This document shows positions 26,201 to 35,651 of a stretch of DNA of 64,000 nt, in pieces. This stretch comes from Epiperipatus broadwayi (Eukaryota; Onychophora; Udeonychophora; Euonychophora; Peripatidae): positions 1,421,877 to 1,485,876 of the forward strand of contig JAQFVV010012508.1 of NCBI GenBank assembly GCA_028023455.1, given 5' to 3'. Each line of letters opens with the position of its first letter. Within the stretch, counting starts at the first letter, position 1. The notes under the pieces were generated by a model. It had not been told where the DNA came from and ran no database searches. It saw only the letters and a list, made by a program, of their open reading frames with translations. The translations under genes were made by a program, and so were the position numbers.

Positions 26201-27601
26201 AATATATGTGTGGGACATGAGAACATACATATATATACAATATATATGTGTGTTTAATTTCAATCAAGAATGACGTATAGTAAATTTTAAATAATTTCGC
26301 AAGCGCCATTCATCCAAGCATATTAAAGTAATTTAAAGTGACTGTTTAATATTGTCACACTCTCATATCCAAACACTTAAGATTTGCCCATACTTAAACG
26401 TTTGGGTCAAAATGTTAGATGATTCATTCTACCTTTTCTAAAGACTTTATCTTGTGATTGATAATGTTAGTATTCTTTAGGTATAGTTATCTGTAAAGCG
26501 CATGTGCATTAGCCTTCATATTTATAAATAAATAATCATAATTTATAATAAAGGATTTCTTTATAAAGTCAAACTGGAACAGAGATTTTATTTTAGTGAA
26601 AATGTATCTAAATAATATTTATAACTCATAAAAGTAGGTGAATATAATGAGACTTTTAGAAAGAATCCAGATTGCTAATGAAAAACCATCATCTCAAAAA
26701 TGATCTGAAATACAGTTTTTGAAATATGATACTGTTCATCTTTATTAAAGAGAATGGATCAACTGTAGGAGATGATAAAATGTATAACATGGTTGGGTTT
26801 ATTTACTTTAATAGTGATATTATCTCTTATCTGAAACTTCTTACTTATCAGTTGTCATTAGTAATTAAAAAACTATGGAATTAACTGATTTTAATAATTT
26901 AAATAATTTGTTTAAAGCTGATATACATTATTTAAAAGTAATGCTTTTCATTATTTGGTTTGGTTTCTATTAATTCCATTCTTGCTAATCTCATAGGTGG
27001 CTTACCTATAGTTTGACTTAAAGAATACTATATAATTGGTTAATGGGGCATCGATTGAGAATCACCATCGAACAGATGTAAGATAATGTAGCCATTATTT
27101 GTTATTATTATTTTTAAATAATAATTCAACTACAGATTTCTGACATTCAATTTAAAAGTTATTATAATTTATACATATTTTTGCTATGAGATTTAAAAAA
27201 TGTATTAACAATCAAAATTATAATTCAAATAAAATTGGAGAAGAAAAAAATTATGCAAATAAAAAAAATACTCACATACATATATGAATACCACACAGTT
27301 TTGTATTCTCAAGAACTATTGAAAATCTTTCTGAAAATTTATACATTAATCATATTACAATAATAATGTCCTTTCTCGTTAAATTTTCATTTTATTCCTT
27401 CCAAAGATATCAAATATATAGATTAAATGATTAAAATAAATAATGAACATATATATATGTAATTAAAATAAATAATAATGTATAAATATATAAATCAGTT
27501 TGAAAGTATAGGGATTTGAACTCAGATTTTCAAGCACCCTTCAACTATCCACACTATCTCATACAACCGATACACATGACCATACACATGTAGAAAAAAT
27601 A

Positions 27602-27662
27602 AATAATCACCAATATACATATTTCATGCTAAACCAGCACTCATCAGTTGGTTCAGATTATC
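27602..27662 (-). ncRNA. Type I hammerhead ribozyme motif (family A)
   Basis: Read on the minus strand. The outer stem I strand is GATAATC, then a TGA bulge, then the inner strand ACCAA and the box CTGATGA. Stem II is GTGCT-GGTTT-AGCAT, followed by the box GAAA. Stem III is minimal, ATA-TG-TAT, with the first A from the GAAA box. Cleavage is predicted after the A at 27614. The return strands are TTGGT and GATTATT. Every stem pairs, and all core bases fit the CTGANGA / GAAA / UH consensus. The family is known to self-cleave; activity of this copy is inferred. Confidence 0.85.
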
Positions 27663-28095
27663 ATCTCCTACACATATATATAATCAGTGCTCAGTTTATA
27701 TTAAGATAGCAAATTTTCATACTTTAATGGACAGGTTTCAATCCATTCCAACCTCCAACTTTTCAGCCATCCATATCATTGAAAATCTGATGATGAAAAC
27801 TCAAATCCCATGCTGATGCTAATATTGCCATTCCCATATTGACCTGAAGTCACTCTGACCCCTCATGTATAGGACCATATCCATTTACATGGGCATGGCA
27901 ATGATATTAGCATTTACACGGGCATGGCAATAATATTAGCATCAGCATGGGATTTGAGTTTTCATCATCAGATTTTCAATGATATGGATGGCTGAAAAGT
28001 TGGAGGTTGGAGTGGATTGAAGCCTGTCCATTAAAGTATGAAGATTTGCTATCTTAATATAAACTGAGCACTGATTATATATATGTGTGGGAGAT

Positions 28096-28156
28096 GATAA
28101 TCTGGACCAACTGATGAGTGCTGGTTTAGCATGAAATACGGATATTGGTGATTATT
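28096..28156 (+). ncRNA. Type I hammerhead ribozyme motif (family A)
   Basis: Mirror partner of the 27602 motif. The order is GATAATC / TGG bulge / ACCAA / CTGATGA / GTGCT-GGTTT-AGCAT / GAAA / TACGGAT / A, then TTGGT and GATTATT. The predicted cleavage lies between 28144 and 28145. Stem III has one weakened pair (ATA against GAT), which may lower activity. All other stems pair. Confidence 0.83.
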
Positions 28157-28194
28157 TATCTTTTCTACATGTGGATGGTCATGTGTATCGGTTG

Positions 28195-28255
28195 TATGAG
28201 ATAGTGTGGATAGTTGAAGGGTGCTTGAAAATTTGAGTTCAAATCCCTATACTTA
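28195..28255 (+). repeat. tRNA-like B-box region downstream of hammerhead
   Basis: GAGTTCAAATCCC at about 28235 is a near-canonical pol III B-box, preceded by TGTATGAGATAGTGTGG. The same arrangement occurs in mirror image at about 27515-27560 and at 61205-61290 and 61690-61770. A canonical A-box is not clear. Confidence 0.55.
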
Positions 28256-28528
28256 CAATTAAAGCTCCCAGGTTTGTGAAGAGTGCCTGGTTTTCAAATA
28301 TTTATAAATCAGTTTGACTAAACTTATTACAATATACCATTAAAAACATATTTAATATATATATATATAGTATACAAAATGCTAATGCTAAATTAGAATG
28401 TTTATAATAGCATTCTTCATATTTATCTTTGATATTAATACATAATCTTATTGTAAAAGCTATAATTTAGAGTTAGTTTTTAGTTGAATATATATAATAA
28501 TCTTAAGTGAAAATTATTAAAGACTCAC

Positions 28529-28670
28529 CTGTGCTAACGCTGATGAAAAATGATTACAGTTTTTGTTCATTAAATGATATTTATCTCCTCGATATTCTTT
28601 TCCAAGTTCCAGCATGATCCGTTTAACATCAACTTCTGTGAAGTCAGTAAAACCTAACATTACAGATTGT
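28529..28670 (-). CDS. DESI2: DESI2-like isopeptidase, exon with the catalytic cysteine
   Basis: The 142-bp exon joins the preceding exon after two bases of a lysine codon. It encodes [17 protein letters not shown].. through [20 protein letters not shown] to SSALAQ. The [11 protein letters not shown] motif holds the catalytic cysteine of the PPPDE (DUF862) papain-like fold. In the family it pairs with a histidine near the N-terminus, encoded by an exon outside this window. The acceptor is TTGCAG and the donor GTGAGT. The spacing from DF..DV to LGKEY matches human DESI2. It is the most diagnostic exon, with no disruption. Confidence 0.95.
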
Positions 28671-28859
28671 CTGCAAGAAAAAAATAATGCTATTATCCAT
28701 ATTTTCTTTTACTAGTAAATAAGCTAACTGATAATAAAGAATACTCTTTATCTCAAATCTTGCTGGTCAAATTATTTAGATTTTTTTAAACTGAAACACA
28801 GGCTTATTATATACCTGTGTCTATATATATGTAATATATTGAGTATATAAGAACAGACT

Positions 28860-28960
28860 TTTACATGACCCACCACTCTCCACTCTATCTAATAACACTG
28901 ATACATCCAAACACATATATGTTGAAAAGATAAACAATCACCAACATACGTATTTTTATG
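28860..28960 (-). mobile_element. 5'-truncated family A copy
   Basis: On the minus strand it starts at AAATACGTATG, within the hammerhead stem III. It continues TTGGTGATTG and TTTTCAACATA into the tRNA-like segment (GATAGAGTGGAGAGTGGTGGG). The 5' half of the ribozyme is missing. The break lies about 10 nt before the predicted cleavage position. Confidence 0.65.
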
Positions 28961-29189
28961 TGTATGTAAAAGCTTAATTAGCAATAAAAATATGTATCCA
29001 ACTTAAAAAAAAATTTATATCTTGAAATTGGCAAATAATACATAAATTAATACCTAACAAATGGCTTTTTTTTTTTAAAGTTGTAAAATTTTGCATTTTG
29101 GCAAAAAACCTTTTCCCATTCTCATTACAAACCCAGTTTGTATATAATGAAAAATTACTTTTTTTGTATATTATATAAATTCTTTATTT

Positions 29190-29314
29190 ATTATTATAAA
29201 GCACTGAAAACTTTGAAATTATTCAAACGGAAATCATATTTAAGAAATTGCGCATTATCAGACATTGACTTCCGTTTGAATAATTTCAACATTTTCAGCG
29301 CTTTATAGTAATAG
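29190..29314. mobile_element. Small foldback MITE
   Basis: TTATAAAGC.CTGAAAA..TTGAAATTATTCAAACGGAA is inverted at the right end as TTCCGTTTGAATAATTTCAA..TTTTCAG.GCTTTATA. The arms are about 48 bp with a roughly 30-base centre. The adjacent hammerhead array inserted at its right edge. A partial relative lies at 30724-30776. Confidence 0.8.
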
Positions 29315-29421
29315 ATTTAAACAGGTAAAACTCTCCATACAGTAGTGCCACTCAGTGCAAGCCAGAGTAATCTATGGATGCTAGAAGGCTTGTGCATAAA
29401 ATCCCTATCTAGTGCCTACTC

Positions 29422-29480
29422 ATCCAATATCCCCAGACTAGTTTCTGGCTTATGGCCTTCGTCAGTGAGGAGCCTTGGAT
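29422..29480 (-). ncRNA. Type I hammerhead ribozyme motif (family B, unit 1)
   Basis: Minus-strand order: ATCCAA, internal loop GGCT, CCTCA, box CTGACGA, stem II GGC-CATAA-GCC flanked by an A.A mismatch, box GAAA, minimal stem III AC-TA-GT, C. The return strands TGGGG and TTGGAT are separated by ATA. Cleavage is predicted between 29436 and 29435. Both parts of stem I pair fully. The A.A at the base of stem II is the only non-ideal position. This is the best-preserved family B core. Confidence 0.82.
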
Positions 29481-29873
29481 CTGAGAGCCCTGCACCTGGA
29501 TCTTAGGATCTAATGCAACCCTCCAGCAGTCACCTTTTATCTCTACTTAACTACAAAACTAAGAGAATGAAATTGAAAACACAAATATTTTCAATCCAAG
29601 CTCATTAGCTTATATAGTCATATAGGTCTGAACTCAGTTCAGCACCCATACATTTTGGTGTCTTTGTCTCTTTAACAACCATAGTGACCACTATCCTATT
29701 AGCAGGATTGGTATTAAACCACTAAATATCACATGTTCACTGTTTCTTATGCTTGCTCATAACTGTTATTAAACAGGCAAAACTCTCCATACAGTAATGC
29801 CACTCAGTGCAAGCCAGAGTAATCAATGGATGTCAGAAGGCTTGTGCATAAAATCCCTATCTAGTGCCTATTC

Positions 29874-29932
29874 ATCCAATATCCCCAGACTAGTTTCTGG
29901 CTTATGGCCTTCGTCAATGAGGAGCCTTGGAT
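29874..29932 (-). ncRNA. Hammerhead motif, family B unit 2 (core mutated)
   Basis: Same fold as unit 1 but the first box reads TTGACGA, changing the invariant C3. Stems I, II and III are intact. Predicted site is between 29888 and 29887. Probably inactive or slow. Confidence 0.75.
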
Positions 29933-30324
29933 CTGAGATCCCTGCACCTGGATCTTAGGATCTAATGCAACCCTCCAGCAGTCACCTTTTATCTCTACTT
30001 AACTACAAAACTAAGAGAATGAAATTGAAAACACAATATTTTCAATCCAAGCTCATTAGCTTATATAGTCATATAGGTCTGAACTCAGTTCAGCACCCAT
30101 ACATTTTGGTGTCTTTGTCTCTTTAACAACCATAGTGACCACTATCCTATTAGCAGGATTGGTATTAAACCACTAAATATCACATGTTCACTGTTTCTTA
30201 TGCTTGCTCATAACTGTTATTAAACAGGCAAAACTCTCCATACAGTAATGCCACTCAGTGCAAGCCAGAGTAATCAATGGATGTCAGAAGGCTTGTGCAT
30301 AAAATCCCTATCTAGTGCCTATTC

Positions 30325-30379
30325 ATCCAATATCCCCAGACTAGTTTCTGGCTTATGGCCTTTGTCAGTGAGGAGCCTT
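30325..30379 (-). ncRNA. Hammerhead motif, family B unit 3 (truncated, mutated)
   Basis: The first box reads CTGACAA, losing the invariant G8, and the outer stem I strand is cut by the inversion junction at about 30380. Predicted site position 30339/30338. Confidence 0.7.
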
Positions 30380-30723
30380 GAATACTCTGGCTTGTACTGA
30401 GTGGCAAGTTTTGCCTGTTTAATAACAGTTATGAGCAAGCATAAGAAACAATGATCATGTAATGTTTAGTGGTTTAATAATAGATTTACATTTATAAGTC
30501 ATGTTTGTCTAATCGTAGGTAGTTAAAAATGAGACACGTCTTTCTCGTGCGATGGTTTAAATAGATTTGTACAATTGAATAATTGATTATAACATCAGGC
30601 ATACAATAGATTCAAGCCCTGATTTAAGCATGGTCTGTAAGAGTTGGTGTGTATAGAATGTACACTCTAAGCTTAAGTGATTCACTTAAGTTTTTAAACT
30701 CTTACCGGCAGGCGAGTACTTGG

Positions 30724-30776
30724 AAATTTATATTTAAAAAATAGCACATTATTAGAGATTGACTTCTGTTTGAATA
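30724..30776. mobile_element. Partial copy of the 29190 foldback MITE
   Basis: ATATTTAAAAAATAGCACAT and GATTGACTTCTGTTTGAATAA match the centre and right arm of the element at 29190-29314. Confidence 0.55.
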
Positions 30777-30779
30777 AAA

Positions 30780-33214
30780 TAAATTCTTTATATAAAATAT
30801 ATTTTTATCAGCATAAAATTTACCATATAGCTCTCATTAAACAATAACTTAAAACAATACCTTGGAATTTTATTTAGATAATAGAAGCTTTTAAGTATTT
30901 AGATTACCTGAATATTATTTATGGGATATAATCATTTAATAAGTAGTATCAATAAATTAGTTGAGTACAACAAAAGGTAATAATTTATGATTACATAGCT
31001 AGTAAAAATTAATAACTGCCAAGATTTTTACATGATATTTCAGAAAAGAAGCTTAAGAATTTATAAATAAGAGCTAATATAATCAATTTTATTTTTTTCT
31101 TTAAAACATTATACTTTTTATTACCAATCAATAGGGATGGTTAACCAGTCATATTGTTTTAGGGATATGTAAAATAAAGATTCATTATACATTTTAAAAT
31201 ACGAATCATCACAATTGAATATAGAAACTTCAATAAAAATTGTTTAATTTTATCACTAAATTTGGTAATAAATAATTAATTCAACAGATGATTTAATTCT
31301 ATATTGGCTAGATTAAGCAAAATATCAAGAAAGCAAACTGTGGCACTAATGCAAAAATAAGGACAAGACTGGAAGTAACATATTCTCTGGACATTTATTG
31401 CACAATTTAATATACGAGATCAAAAGTAAACTTAAATCAAGCAATAAATTATTGTCTAATACTCAGGGGATGAACAAGCATTTGAGCATATTAATTTGTA
31501 TAAAATTTTTGCTATACTTGGGATATTCAGTGGTTTCTGAAAAAATAGACAATTTATCACATATAACGACAACAACAATTTATCACATATAACGACAACA
31601 ACACTGATCAATTAAGTAATGGAGATTCTTCCAGCATAAATAATGCAATCATTATATTAATCATAGTTGAAAGTATAAATGAGATACCATATATTTTAAT
31701 GCTTATAAATAAAAAAATTGTTTACAATACCTCAATATGGATAATAAGTGTGAATATGAAGCTCAAATTTTAAGATTAACTAAAAAATATAACTCAATAA
31801 TTGCAATACTCATCAAACACATTCAATTACTATAATAACAAATATATCATTAACAATAGCATTGATAATATAAGCCTCATGATATCAATATATATAATTA
31901 TCACTAAATTTGCTATTAATTAATTGAGTCAAGTGATGACTTAAATTAGTTTTAGAGAGATTCAGTATGATACCAAAATAGATCAGATTGAGAAGCCATA
32001 AATGGAAGTAATTTGTATATATATAAGTGGCACAAAGATGATTTATCACATTATAAAATGCAGCCAGTTTTGATTTGAAAGTGATATAAAACATTGAAAA
32101 CAAACTTTTAACGATTAATAAAATATTATATACAAAGGAAATAAATTAATGAGTACTAACATCAAGATGAGGCAGAAAAAGACATTTTGTAACTTTTTCT
32201 AATTATTTAATTAGTGAATCAGATAGATAGCTAACAATAATGAAGCAAGAAGAGATCTTTGAAGACTACTAAGTTTAAATGACATAGAAAGATACAATTT
32301 TTTAACCTAATGAATCTATTGCAAATATAACTGTAAATAAAGATAGAAGATAAAGGATGTTGCAAAATGCTAAGAATAGAATAAATGAGAGCACCTTTGA
32401 AATCAATCTGGCAAGCAATTATCCATCTTAGCCTGATAATCTTTAATAGGAGAAAGTGATATTGATAATTATGAAATATTAGATCATATTCTTTATTATG
32501 AAAAATATATGAAAATCAATTCAGATCAATAGCTTTCAATGTTATTAATCTTATATAGTTATTTACATAAGGATTAGACAAAGGATAGTGCTGGGTGACT
32601 GATTAAAAAATAACTTGTCCACATTACTGGTGAGCACAAGTGGTTTTCTTCAGTCAAAGTAGCCAAAAAGTAAAGCTTCATAAAACTGCCAAACATAGTT
32701 ACTCAAGACTGGGTTTGGTTTTTTTATTGATATTACTAGTAAATTATAAAAAACAATAGTTGGATGATTTTTTTATATTGAAATAAGTAGGGATTAAATC
32801 TCCATGTGATTTAATTATGAAGATGGTTATTAGATCCATTTGTCACTGACACCATTAATTCAATTTAAAAAAACACTGTAAATATGCACAACCAATAAAT
32901 GTGTTAAAAAAATATTTTATTGTATTCTGGTAAATAGTGAAGAACACTTTTTTTTTTATATCAGGTTTTAATCAAAATTGCTGAAGCCTATTTCCATATA
33001 CATGGGCAATATCAGTGATAGGTGTACTCTTTTATTATCTTTACCATTATCATTTAGTATCAATATTTTAGAAAACTGATTTGTAAATTTAGGCTTAAGA
33101 AGATACTTGTTAAAGGAGGAAGTTAAAATATGTAACGATTCAAGAAAATGAAAAAAAAAAACACATCCATATTCAAGGTTATAACTTTTTTTAAACCACA
33201 TTTAAGTTTTATAG
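30780..33214. other. AT-rich intronic stretch
   Basis: It holds a 27-bp tandem duplication (ACAATTTATCACATATAACG...) at 31553-31607. A weak direct resemblance exists between about 31250-31330 and 31895-31985 (TTATCACTAAATTTG). No exon or mobile protein recognised. Confidence 0.45.
31553..31607. repeat. 27-bp tandem duplication
   Basis: The unit ending ACGACAACAACA is present twice in succession with no visible difference, so it is recent. Confidence 0.85.
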
Positions 33215-33751
33215 TGCTAATGGATAATGCCTACCCTTTTCATCCTGATGAAGCGTATAAGATGTAACATGAGATATCAACACCACACATCAGAATAATA
33301 CATCAATATAAGCTTAATATCAAACTTAACAAAAATATTAAATTTACTTAACTCGAGTTTAAATGAGAGAAATCAAACCAGTAGAAGTTGGCTATATTTT
33401 TCGGATTCTCTCCCTACCCACAAAAAAAATATTACCATACTGACTGGCACAATTAACTTAATTGATGTATATCTTTGAAAAGTTGAATTCCAATCTTGCC
33501 TTTACGCGCCACTTTCAAAAAAAAGCAAATTCCTTCCTGGAAGAATATGCCATCGTAAAATACAAAGGTATGCCAACAAATTTTTCATTAATCATGATAT
33601 GTAATTCCCTAGGGACTATGTTCATTCAACCCTTATCTCAGGAACAGTGTAGGGTCACATTATCCGAATCCTTGTGTACTCACTTTTGTTTGGAGAGAGA
33701 AACGAGATGATACCATTGCCAATTTAATAAACATATACTTCCCTAAATGCA
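33215..33751 (-). repeat. 3' LTR
   Basis: On the minus strand it begins TGCATTTAGGGAAG and ends CATTAGCA. It matches the 5' LTR along its length, with shared blocks CAACACCACACATCAGAATAA, GAGAAATCAAACCAGTA and CCAATTTAATAAACA in plus-strand reading. It opens and closes with TG...CA. Confidence 0.88.
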
Positions 33752-33764
33752 CCCTTCGCCAATT
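33752..33764 (-). other. Polypurine tract next to the 3' LTR
   Basis: The minus strand reads GGCGAAGGG immediately before the LTR start TGCATTT. A short purine run at this place primes plus-strand DNA in LTR retrotransposons. Confidence 0.6.
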
Positions 33765-34137
33765 GACATATTAAAACTCATTTTAGCAAAATACATGAAA
33801 CAATAGAAAATCAATAAATAAAAAACCAATTTAATTACATATGGAACTCCTCTCACTTTTCTTTCCATATGGTCAATCCTAAATGATGTGGTCAGAGCTT
33901 TACCGATACACAGGTTAAACATTTTAACAAATTATAAAATAATACAAAAAATAATAATCTTAAGTAAAATAAAACATTAATTCTCTTGACACATTATATA
34001 AAAATTAACCAAATTAACACCCCTCCTGCTCTTTTTCCATTTTTTTTTCTTGTTAAACACATTTTACCAAACATATATGTAGATAAAATCATTAAAAAAA
34101 AATAATGTAAAGATATGTGAATTATAAAACAGAACCA

Positions 34138-34165
34138 ATATATATATATATATATATATATATAG
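34138..34165. repeat. (TA)n microsatellite
   Basis: About 13 TA units inside the untranslated 3' part of the LTR element. Confidence 0.9.
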
Positions 34166-34699
34166 GGGGAACCATTTGAGAGGTGGAAATTTATAGAAAC
34201 AAATTGCACTAACGATAAAAGATTATACCATCTGTTTTTACTTCCTCCCATTGACCATCTCTGGGTTGTATAATTCCTTAGTTCACTATAAAACATGATA
34301 CCAAGGCAGCAAGGGTCTATCTTCTTTACACAAGACATAGGTGTTGATGTGGGCATCAGCAGCAGTTGGGAACTGTGGCTAAATGGTGACAGTGCAGAAG
34401 TCAGGCTGGTATACTGTCATAGGGGTGTTTACTCCATTTGAATTTAAATAACAAATTTAAGCATTTCCATTTACTCAGCTTTCTATCAATATCTTTACCA
34501 AGAACTGCAGCAGCAAGCCACAGATCAATCAGACAATTCTGGAGTGGCTTTAATTCGAAGCCTGGTTCAGCTCTAGGACCCTCTGATAAATCTCTTTGCT
34601 GGTCAATAACCAGAAAATTTATCTTGATCCTGCAGACAGGTTCTCCAACATGGCCTTATTAAGATAGTCTTGATAAGCTACCACAAACAGAGAACATCA

Positions 34700-35640
34700 A
34701 AAAGAAAGTCTTCATACACCCGTAGTCAAAACTTATCATGAGTACTTCACTGCAGGAACCAGCACTCGGTCAATCCTCACAGGCTAATACAACTTCTCTC
34801 CAAAATTATATGCCTCATCCCCAACCAACATCGAACAGTGGCTCCCTCTACCAACCAACAGCATGAACAAGACTCCCGCAGGCAACCCTGCAATCTTTTA
34901 TAATTGATTATAACCAAATGGGTATAGGTCAAACACCTTTTATCTATTATTCTTATTTCTCATCCCCCCTCCCCAGACCCTTTCAAATCTCCGATAAGTT
35001 CCATCATACATCATTAATTTTTTTTCTTTCCTTTTTTTTTCCTCATCTATTACAAAAGATTAATTTAAACAAAAACAAATTTGAAACAGAACAGGTACAC
35101 TCTGTATTTCTTGGAATTTTTAGTATATCTCAGATTGGTTTTAACTAATCTGAGATATGGGTTTTCTCCTTTGATATTTGCCTTAAATTTTTAAAAAATA
35201 TACATAATGGCAATTTGTATACATTCACATTCCTTTTATATTATCAGCAGAAAACCAAAGTATAAAAATCACAGGTGTGCAGAATATTTAGAATTACTTA
35301 AATTATCATCTGTTTATTTTACACCCCTCTATCTAAATAACTTAAACACACATTATATATATATAAATCCGAAATCATTAAACACACATTATATATATAT
35401 ATAAATCCTAAATCATACTTCCAATAATTCTTATTTTTCCATTATATTTATTCAACCATGTGTATAGGCAAAAATGTTTGTGCAGACCACTCACAAAATA
35501 TAAATGTATACATTTAAGTCGGTAGATTTAACTAGTGCCACCTTGTGCATGACCACTATAATAGTGTCTGTCAAAGTACCCTCCTCCCCTTTGATGAGGC
35601 ATTGAAATGAGAGCAACCATTTTAAGTCTTATCTCTGGAC
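34700..35640 (+). repeat. Transcript-like sequence of unknown origin, copy 1
   Basis: This stretch is an inverted copy of 43300-44240. Shared blocks include CGTAGTCAAAAC, CAATCCTCACAGG, TATAATTGATTATAACCAAA, CACAGGTGTGCAGAATATTT and CAACCATGTGTATAGGCAAAAA. Before TATAATTGATT the two copies share a potentially coding segment (PVVKTY..., SILTG, then a P/S/T/N-rich part). After it both look like 3' UTR. It lies in plus orientation inside the minus-strand LTR element, so it was probably inserted there. A 36-bp tandem duplication occurs at 35344-35411. The upstream part, 34300-34700, may belong to the same insertion but has no partner. I do not recognise the source gene. Confidence 0.6.
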
Positions 35641-35651
35641 TACCTTTCTTC

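Larger units (their letters stand above)
20090..27495. other. AT-rich intronic stretch
   Basis: Apart from the small repeats listed separately, I see no exon, RNA gene or recognisable transposon protein. It includes a G10 run near 21475 and a pyrimidine-rich segment at 25380-25620. Confidence 0.45.
27500..28262. mobile_element. Family A foldback with two outward-facing hammerheads
   Basis: Two arms of about 330 bp (27503-27830 and 27935-28262) are almost perfect inverted copies around a roughly 100-base centre. From the centre outward each arm has a CATCATCAGATTTTCA block, a GTCCATTAAAGTATGA block, TTATATTAAGATAGC, the hammerhead motif, and a tRNA-like segment ending in a B-box (GAGTTCAAATCC in the right arm). 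The centre repeats GGGCATGGCAAT.ATATTAGCAT twice. No protein is encoded. The high arm identity implies recent formation or arm homogenisation. Confidence 0.85.
14933..28528 (-). other. DESI2 intron between the last two coding exons (13.6 kb)
   Basis: It starts with the donor GTGAGT (28528-28523) and ends with the acceptor TTTTCAG. It contains a LINE on the opposite strand, an RPL17 processed pseudogene, and two hammerhead-bearing foldbacks. The stretches 14940-15980, 17460-18200 and 20090-27500 hold mostly AT-rich DNA without recognisable genes. Confidence 0.85.
29320..30477 (-). mobile_element. Tandem array of 452-bp hammerhead units (family B)
   Basis: On the minus strand the array begins with a roughly 105-base inverted piece (30477-30371). 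It continues with a partial unit, then two complete head-to-tail units ending GTTTTGCCTGTTTAA. The perfect 11-bp duplication TAATAGATTTA flanks the whole array (29309-29319 and 30478-30488), so it inserted as one event. Hammerhead cleavage positions fall at 29436, 29888 and 30339, spacing 452 and 451. Units differ by only a few bases. A B-box-like GAGTTCAGACC and an upstream TAGTGGTCACTATGG are present in each full unit. This is the layout known for retrozymes and Penelope-like LTR-like repeats; no protein is encoded. Confidence 0.85.

Noticed and set aside
28535-28560. TGATGAAAAATG (on the plus strand) as a hammerhead box in a DESI2 exon
   Set aside because: It is ordinary coding sequence read on the other strand, without stems.
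29320-30477. CRISPR-like or simple satellite array
   Set aside because: Units are 452 bp with no spacers, and the whole array is flanked by a target duplication, so it is a retroposed tandem rather than a satellite grown in place.
33240-33290. CTGATGA in the LTR as a ribozyme core
   Set aside because: No GAAA box or stem II follows at a usable distance, and the other LTR has CCGATGA.
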